DNA from: Thamnaconus septentrionalis | Taxonomy: Eukaryota > Chordata > Actinopteri > Tetraodontiformes > Monacanthidae | DNA: 64,000 bases | Assembly (NCBI GenBank): GCA_009823395.1 | Contig: CM020515.1 | Location: 15,561,989 to 15,625,988 of the forward strand | Direction: 5' to 3' | In this document: positions 56,901 through 64,000 of the stretch, piece after piece | How the letters are laid out: every line of letters starts with the position of its first letter | How positions within the stretch are numbered: the first letter of the stretch is position 1 | The notes under the pieces: model-generated | What the model was told of the DNA's origin: nothing | The model's database searches: none | What the model saw: the letters and a program-made list of their open reading frames with translations, nothing else | Program-made: the position numbers and the translations under genes

Positions 56901-59900
56901 GTCTTTTATGCAGGGGGCCATGACTCCCTTAACTGCATCGCCAAATAAAAACCTGGGACCTGAAAAAATGATCCTTCTGGTGTGTAACAGAGCGTGTAGT
57001 GGCCATCAAGGAAAGAGGTATAACTAAAATAAAAATTCTAAAATTTCCAACTTGAACATTTTTTGGTGTTTGCAGAAATGACTGTTCCTCTTTTTTAGGT
57101 TCGGACTCCCTTTTGTGCTGTACATGGAGCGCACTGTGACCTGGGATGCTCTACAGAAAGAGATTCTGGAGAAAATGCGGCATCTCCTGAGGCCTGGGGT
57201 CTACATTCAGGTACAGAGAGTGAAGCAGCAGGATTCTTTTCTTTTTTCATACCTTTCCATCTTCCCACAGCTATTCAAGGTTCCGCAATAAACCCAGTTT
57301 AAATTTTGTTTTTTTATTGTTGACTCCTGTTGAGTGATGAATTCATGAAAAAACCTCTTTAGATCTCTGGAAAACAATATATTTAGCCCCCTGTTTACAG
57401 GCTCACGCAAAAAAAAAATGCTTAATTGACACGTGTTTAGAAGTGGACAAAAGCGAGCAACTGCTTGGTGGTCGGCAAAGATCAAACCGACACCTAGTTG
57501 GGTTCCCTTTGTGATATCACAATGTGAAAAGCAGAGCAAGCAGCAGCATATATTATTTCTGCTGAGTTGGCTGACAGGACAGAAACACAAATTGTTTTTT
57601 TAAACACTGATTAACCAAATGTTACATCACATGTATATTGTGATTGTATTTTTTGTCTTTTTCAGGTTGGCCCTTTCAGTCTTCGGGTGGTGGGTGTGGT
57701 TGGCATCACCTACCTCCTTCCTCAAGATGAGAGACCACTGTGTCACCCGACTGTTGACAGGTCAGCTCTGCTGCTCCGTCTAGACTTTCAGCACAGTGTT
57801 ATGGCCCAGTCATAACAGTCCAGTGGTTTTTTTTTTTTGCAGCTAAGTAAAAGCTGCATTAAGAGCCGTTAAGACTAATTTGCAGCGAAATGGTGAATGC
57901 GAGTTAAGCTGAAATCAAAGCGTGCATGAGTGCAGAGAGGTGAAGACAGGTCTGTTCTTGGGGCTCTGACTTAATCTCCAGATTGCAAACTCCTTGTTCT
58001 TTAATCTTGCGGTGACACTCTGGCCAAGCCAGTCGTGTTCCTCTCAGAGTCCTGCAGCTGTTGCAAGTCTCGACACGACAACGGCTGCGTGGTGAAAACG
58101 CCAGTTTAGCACGTTTGGCTCGTTAATCTCTCGAGTTCCCAGCAGTAAAACAAGTCACAACACAAGTGCTGCAAACGGAAGAAGAAATAAAAAAAAAAAG
58201 TATTTTCCTGCAACAGTATTCTCATTTTAACAGCTTTTTATTATTAATATTATTATTTCAAAATCCAGTTTCCAGATGATTGTAGTGGAGCGTTTTTCTA
58301 AATTCTTTAGAAAACAGGTTGCAGACACAGATCATTGCAAGAAAACATGGATAAAAAAAAAAAATACATACAAACCTTTTGGACATTAATCTTTCACATT
58401 TCATTTTCTCTGGAGAAACTCTGCTGTTCACGCTGACCTCCAACAGCAAGTAAATGCTTGCTGATGTAGTTGTGCGCAGCGTTTTTCCTCACAAAAGGTT
58501 TCCATGAATGAGGAGCTTGAGAAGAATGAGCAGCTATTTATAAATGACAGCTGCTTAAGCGTCTGTATTTTTGTGTTGTTTGTTTTTCCCCTGCCGCAGA
58601 GCGTACAAGTCCTGCGGACAAGGAGGGCCTCCTCATGTCAAGATCGTGGTGGAGTGGGACAAAGAGACCAAGGACTAGTGAGTGAAAGGATTCGTGTTTG
58701 ATATGGGCGTGTGTTTTGATTTACGAAAGATTCATTTTTCTTATGTTTTGCTTTCATGCCAGAGTGATCTCAGCGTCTGGTTTATGTCAAGTATCGGATT
58801 AAACACGGTGTTGGGAAAAACTGCTGCGCTTGTATCCGTGTCGGTGCTGCAGTTTAAAGTGGGAGCGGCTAAAGGGGAATTGATGATGGCACTCTCATTG
58901 TGCAGCGTTTCTGAAGAAAACACACTTCATTCAACTTAAGCAGTTTATTTTAGCCAAAACAAAAGGGGCTTTTTTTCAGCAGAATATATTTTGAGACTCT
59001 ATTGCGGTGCCCTTCGCTGTTTTCTCTGCTATTCATCACTTTATTTAAAGCCGCCCAATCTTCTCGCGAATGGGATCAAATTTGAATCAATCATCATTTG
59101 TCAACCCGGTGAACTCTGCAAGCTCAAGTCCAGGAAATAGATTTTATTGACAGAAGCCAGTTTGTGTCAAGTCTGATCATCTTTGCAGAGCTGATCAGAT
59201 TACGTCTGCGCTGTCCCATGAACTGGCCTCTGTTTCTGCCCCTCTGTCGCCCCCTGCAGTCTGTTCGGACACACAGAGGAGGAGTACATCCCTGACGCCG
59301 AGAGCGTGTACCTGCACCGGGAGCAGCACCATCAGCCGCAGGCCTGCACGCTCGCCCAGTGCTTCCAGCTCTACACCAAGGAGGAGCAGGTATCACAGCA
59401 GCCGCCGCCGCGCACGGACTGAACCGCACACACACTTGCATACTGCCGCGTCAGTGGTTCGACTCAGAGCAATTAAATCCTGGACTTTCTTCGGGCGCGT
59501 CGTCAGCGTTGAGTTTATTTTAATTACAACGTCCCCGCTTCGTCTTCGCCGTTGATTTACTCCTCTGCTACTGCCGAGGCTCCGAAAGGCCTCACGCTCT
59601 CCGAGGGTTTTACTGCGTTATTTGACTCCTCGTGCTATGTTTGGAACGCTCTGAGAACAGTCCCCACGCATGCATTGTGGTTTGAAGTGCGTGCGATTCT
59701 CCGCTGGCGTACGAGAGCGAGAAGGGAGAGGAAAGAACTTCCAGGGCTGTTTTACACCCACTGTGGTTGGAGGGGGTTGTTCCTGATTGGTGCTCTCTTT
59801 CTGTCTGCGTGTGTGTGTGTGTTCCAGCTGGCCCCAGACGATGCCTGGCGCTGCCCCCACTGCAAGCAGCTCCAGCAGGGCCGCATTAAGCTCAGCCTGT

Positions 59901-62900
59901 GGACGCTGCCAGATGTGCTCATACTGCACCTCAAGAGGTTCAGACAGGTATCTCACCTTCACACAATCCTGTCTGTGCTTGTCATAACCAATTTCTTACA
60001 AGTTACTTATTTCAGATCTCATGGAATTAGTGGAGAAACCTCAGAAAACGGCACAGTCAACCTCCTGTCTGCAGCCCTTAGCAGAAACCTAGAGGTTTTT
60101 TTTTTAACTGTGAATGTTTTGAATAGCTCTGAAGAGGTGTCTGTGACATCACAAAGGGCAAACATGAATCTGCAGACACTTTGATGGTCTCGTATTCATA
60201 CAGCGTACAGTGGAATGTGTTTTCCTTCCTAAACGCTGGCCTGCCTGTCCTCAGGAGGGCGACCGCAGGGTGAAGATGCAGAACATGGTGCGCTTCCCGC
60301 TGATGGGCATGGACATGGCGCCTCACGTGGTCAAGAGGAGCCAGAGCAGCTGGAGCTTGCCCTCCCACTGGTCGCCGTGGAGACGGCCCTACGGCCTGGG
60401 CAGGAACCCGGATGACTTCCTGTACGACCTGTACGCCGTGTGCAACCACCACGGCAACATGCACGGAGGCCACTACACCGGTAACCACCACTGGCTGTGG
60501 GTGATGTTGGAGTGAATGGAGTTTGGTGGTCAGACTCACTGAGATAAAGGCTCTGATCACACAGTCACCAGCTGTGTTTCCATTACAGTTTTTTGCAAAA
60601 TCAAAGCAATATTTCTAAAATTTCGACAATGGAATGCAAATGGAAATGCAGCTTGTGTGTTTATTATCATATGAAAGCCACTGCATTCTTTGCCTCTCCT
60701 GCTCAGCCTACTGCAAGAACTCCATCGACGGCCAGTGGTACTGCTTCGACGACAGCGAGGTGTCGCCCGTGGCCGACGAGGACGTGTGCCAGCAGACGGC
60801 CTACATCCTCTTCTACCAGCGGAGGACGGCCATCCCCTCCTGGTCGGCCAACAGCTCCGTGGCAGGTTGGCATCCTGCCTTTAGCAAAAGTGTTGCAGCA
60901 TTGCAGGAGATGGATGATTGCTTCCTTGCTTAATTACTTTTTGTCTTCCTTCCTGCAGGTTCTACCAGTTCGTCCCTGTGCGATCACTGGATCAACCGGC
61001 TGCCAGGCAGTCGGCCCGCCAGCTTGGCCTCCGGAGCCTCGTCCAGACGAACCTCGCTGGCGTCGCTGGCCGAGTCTGTGGAGTTCCCACCTGAGCGCAA
61101 TGAAGATGACGGTACCGTCACACATTTTTATAATAATAATAATCATAATTTTTATTTAAAGGCATCATTCTGGTACGCCGTACAGATCAACAATAAAATC
61201 ATAAAAAAGTTAAAATAAGGCACGTTCTTAAAAAAAACAGATTTTTCAGATCTTTCAAATTTTTGTCCTGCCTTAAAAAAACAATTCTTTCTTTCACCAC
61301 TGGGTGTCACTAGTTACTTAGCTGCTCCCCTGTCTCCCTGTCGCCTCCCTGCTTTCTCTTATTTTACACCACGTTCTTGATTTATTTGTTGGTATATTAA
61401 CTGCAAATTTTATTCTGATGTGTTTTAACCTTTTAACCTCTCCTTTTTTGTGAAATGTCTTTGAGGACTTTGAAAAGCGGTCTATAAATAAAATGTAAAT
61501 GGTAGATGGCAGCTCTTGACTTCCTCTCCACGTGTTTTTTTCTTCAGGAGGATTCTCCGTGCGGCCCTTCGTGAGGAGCATCCAGCGCCAGAGCCTGTCC
61601 TCGCGCTCCTCAGTGGCGAGCCCCCTGGCCCTGAGCGACAGCGGCGTCAAGCCCTCCTGGTCCCTCTCGGCCAAGCTGCACATGAGATCCAACTCCCCTT
61701 CGCGGCTGTCCCTGGACTCCCGCTGCTCCCCTCCGCTGGAGAGGATCGGGGAGGCGGGCGACGACAAGGTCTCCACCTCCTGCTTCGGCAGCTACAGCCG
61801 GCACGAGCGCTACTTCGGCAGCCGCTCGCCGCTGTCCTCCATGGAGAGCAACACGAGCGAGCAGGACGGCGGCAAGCGCTTCCTGGACATGGTGTACTGC
61901 CGCGCCCCCACGCCGGTGGACAGGAAGGGCGGCAAGAGCGACTCGACGGAAAACAACAACCAGATCACGGCCGTGGACCAGAACATCGTCTCGGCTCAAG
62001 CCACGCCCACCAAGGAGCCGAAGCGCAAGAGCAGCGTCGGCGGCTTCGCCTCCAAGCTGGAGAGCTCGACCTCGGCCAAGAGCTGCGGCAAGGCGGAGCA
62101 GGAGAAGACCTCCAAGAAGCGGCTGTGCTCCACCCTCAAGACCCCTGAGACGCCCGTCAAAGGCAAGAAGGCGAGCGGCGCCAAGGAGAAGAGCGTGGGC
62201 GCCAAGAAGAGCACCGCAACGCCCAGCGGGACCCCCTCCAAGAAGAAGGAGCCGCCCCCAGAGGCGACGCCGCAGCACCGTTCGTGCGGCTGCTCCACGC
62301 CGCTGTCGTCGGCTTCGCCCTCGCCCCCCGCCAACAAGAGCCCCGCCACCGCCGCCGCCACCGCCATCGACAAAGGCTCCGCCAGCAGCCGCAGGAGGCT
62401 GGTGGAGAGGAGCTGCAGCAGGGACTCCATGCACTCCAGCCTGGCGGCGGGCAGCGCCCTCCGAGGCAGCCCGCTCACCCGCTCGCCCGCCCCCAAGGGC
62501 AGCAGCGAGAGCGGCGCTCGCCGCCTCATCAGGAGCTCCAGCAGCAGCTCGTCCGTCACCAGCCTGCGCTCGCCCAGCGTGGCCACCAGGGGCAGCAAGC
62601 ACGAGGAGAAGGGCCTGTCCTTCTTCAAGAACGCCCTGCGCCAGCGGGAGAGCCGGCGCTCGGCCGACCTGGGCAAGAGCAGCCTGCTGGCCAAGAAGAG
62701 CTCGGAGAGGACCAGCAAGCAGAACGGAGCGGCCAGGGAGGCGGCGGCGGCGGGCGGCGGCGAAAAGGGGAAGGCGGGAAACGGCTCCTCCCCCCCACCG
62801 TCCACGTCCACGTCGACGTCGGTGGACGAGAAAAAGTCGGAGGTGAAGGCGACGTCCAGGCCGGCCGGCTCTCTGGGCCGCAGCCTGTTGGCCGTCGCCA

Positions 62901-63025
62901 AGTCCAAGTCTTCCACCGCCGAGGGCGGAGTCAAGTCGGCCGCCAGCGGGAAGAGGCCACTGGACCGGGTGGTCTCTTCCCGCAAGCTGTCGTCACCGGC
63001 ACGGACAGCGCCACGGCCACAGTGA
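53974..63025 (+). CDS. usp31: Ubiquitin carboxyl-terminal hydrolase 31, 16 coding exons, 1284 aa
   Basis: Coding exons: 53974-54498, 54708-54833, 55482-55576, 55668-55760, 56134-56269, 56604-56751, 56837-57017, 57099-57210, 57666-57760, 58600-58677, 59260-59389, 59828-59947, 60255-60480, 60707-60865, 60959-61111, 61548-63025. They sum to 3855 nt with all junctions in frame. The start is fixed by an in-frame TGA at 53941. The protein is a peptidase C19 cysteine protease that removes ubiquitin. The Cys box NHGNTCFMN gives nucleophile Cys98. The His box GGHYTAYC gives His686, and WYCFDD gives Asp703; the 17-residue His-Asp spacing matches USP7. CPHC pairs in exons 4 and 12 are the zinc-finger knuckles of the USP Fingers subdomain. 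The N-terminus is basic, with an RSVGSFMSRVL stretch as in USP31. The last exon encodes about 490 residues rich in Ser, Lys and Arg, probably disordered, ending TAPRPQ, and it has very high GC at third codon positions. The close paralogue USP43 is the main alternative, but length, tail and N-terminus favour USP31 (human 1352 residues). Human USP31 has been reported to restrain NF-kB signalling. Confidence 0.96.
60570..60653. repeat. Miniature inverted-repeat element R2-like, in usp31 intron 13
   Basis: The ends are agctgtgtttccatt and aatggaaatgcagct, a 15-bp inverted pair with two mismatches. The centre has ttttgcaaaatc and gcaatattt words like those of copies 1 and 2. It is 84 bp with no coding content. 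Confidence 0.5.
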
Positions 63026-63970
63026 CCCCCAACCCCCGACCTCCGACCCGCTTCCATAACGCAGCTACTTTTCTTTGTGCCTCTCGTCTCCGTCTAGGCG
63101 AGCACCAAACACATTCGTGAAGAGATTGTTTTCTCTTTTCTGTTGGATGTTTTTTTTTTTCTCACACCGGCATCGAAATCCGGCTCCGAGGATTAAACTT
63201 TGCCAACCAACGTCGAGTATTTTTAGCCCTTTTTCATGGTATTTTTTTCATTTTTTTAAAGCTGCACATCATCCGGATGGTAAGTCGCCAACTCTGGCTT
63301 TTTATTTGTTAAAGCAGGGAAGGTGGCTCAGGGTTATCAGCGCACTCCGTCACATGTCTCTGGCGTGGAGGACGTAGCAGCAGTGAATCACCGGCATTGA
63401 GCTCGGCGCCGCAGCAGAGGCAGATAGATGCGAGGGCCGACAGCGCCGGCTGTCAGGTAATCCACTTATCGCGACGCGAGCCGCGTTTTATTCTGCCCCG
63501 TATCACCGCGAATGATAAATTCAGTTTTGGTGAAATTTATCCGGCTGATAAAAAAAATATGTCCTTCGAACAGCAGCAGCTTGTACCTTAAAAAAACAAA
63601 AAAAAAGGGACACATTAAAGGGAAAAACAATATTTTTAACCTTTTATGCCCAAACGATGCATAATTTGCCTCGTAGAGATTTGTAAAGTGGTGTTTTGTT
63701 TTTGTTTTGTATTTTTTTTAAATTTCACACGCAAATGAGCTGAGCTGGCTCGCCACATTTTGAACCTCTTCGAATGTTCGATTAAGAAACAAAAAAAAAA
63801 ACGTATGACCAAAACCAAACCGCTGGGGAAATACAGAATACGCAGCCGCAGCAGGGCCACATTCCCAATAACTGTGACAATTCTACCTGGTCGTCCAATC
63901 CTGTAATCTGTTCAAAACACTTCATGAATGAACCTCAGACACAAATGAATAAACAAAGTAGGTATTAATA
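63026..63970 (+). other. usp31: usp31 3' UTR with candidate poly(A) signal
   Basis: Noncoding sequence follows the stop codon at 63023-63025, with T-rich and A-rich tracts and no further ORF of interest. An AATAAA hexamer at 63948-63953 is the clearest polyadenylation signal before the window ends, which would give a 3' UTR of about 0.95 kb. Other ends beyond the window cannot be excluded. Confidence 0.45.
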
Positions 63971-64000
63971 CACATGCATGCAAAAGGAAAAGGAAAAATC

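Noticed and set aside
61610..63057. Long antisense ORFs (330 and 353 codons) and a second plus-strand frame (278 codons) over the last usp31 exon
   Set aside because: They are shadows of a 1.48-kb GC-rich coding exon with few stops in any frame. The low-complexity Ala/Gly/Arg/Ser translation has no family match, and the real frame is fixed by the USP31 tail.

Overview
The window is nuclear DNA from a ray-finned fish, most likely a percomorph teleost. It has vertebrate split genes with GT-AG introns, several teleost-type short repeats, dense CA/TG, GA and TA microsatellites, and AT-rich spacers around GC-rich exons. No bacterial, phage or CRISPR features are present, and I saw no convincing tRNA or rRNA gene.

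Two complete protein-coding genes can be rebuilt exon by exon. On the minus strand, 33 coding exons between 39289 (start codon) and 20201 (stop codon) join without a frame break into a 1175-residue Munc13-family protein. I identify it as baiap3 (BAI1-associated protein 3): two C2 domains flank the Munc13-homology region. On the plus strand, 16 coding exons from 53974 to 63025 join into a 1284-residue ubiquitin-specific protease, usp31. It has an intact Cys/His/Asp triad, two CxxC zinc-finger pairs and a long Ser-rich basic tail encoded by one 1.48-kb exon. The genes are head to head, with start codons 14.7 kb apart. Their human counterparts both lie on 16p but far apart, so the fish arrangement is plausibly a remnant of an old linkage group. 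Nothing suggests that the two proteins share a pathway: one acts in dense-core-vesicle exocytosis and trafficking, the other in deubiquitination.

Layout. 1-16.7 kb: noncoding downstream flank with microsatellites, an orphan CpG-rich block (about 6.66-6.91 kb), a 542-bp inverted-repeat element, a SINE with target-site duplications and several perfect short hairpins. 16.7-20.2 kb: probable baiap3 3' UTR. 20.2-39.3 kb: baiap3, whose introns hold a 538-bp solo LTR, a tRNA-SINE-like repeat and other repeats. 39.3-53.3 kb: intergenic, with a 737-bp solo LTR, a Tc1-type miniature element and three AT-rich blocks that resemble conserved regulatory DNA. 53.3-64 kb: usp31 promoter/leader, gene and most or all of its 3' UTR.

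The most useful observations are the details of gene structure (a GC-AG intron, a (CT)n microsatellite used as a splice-site polypyrimidine tract, a GCA repeat trapped between an in-frame stop and the usp31 ATG) and the repeat insertions whose exact ends and target duplications can be read directly. I did not find evidence for a wholly new biological system.
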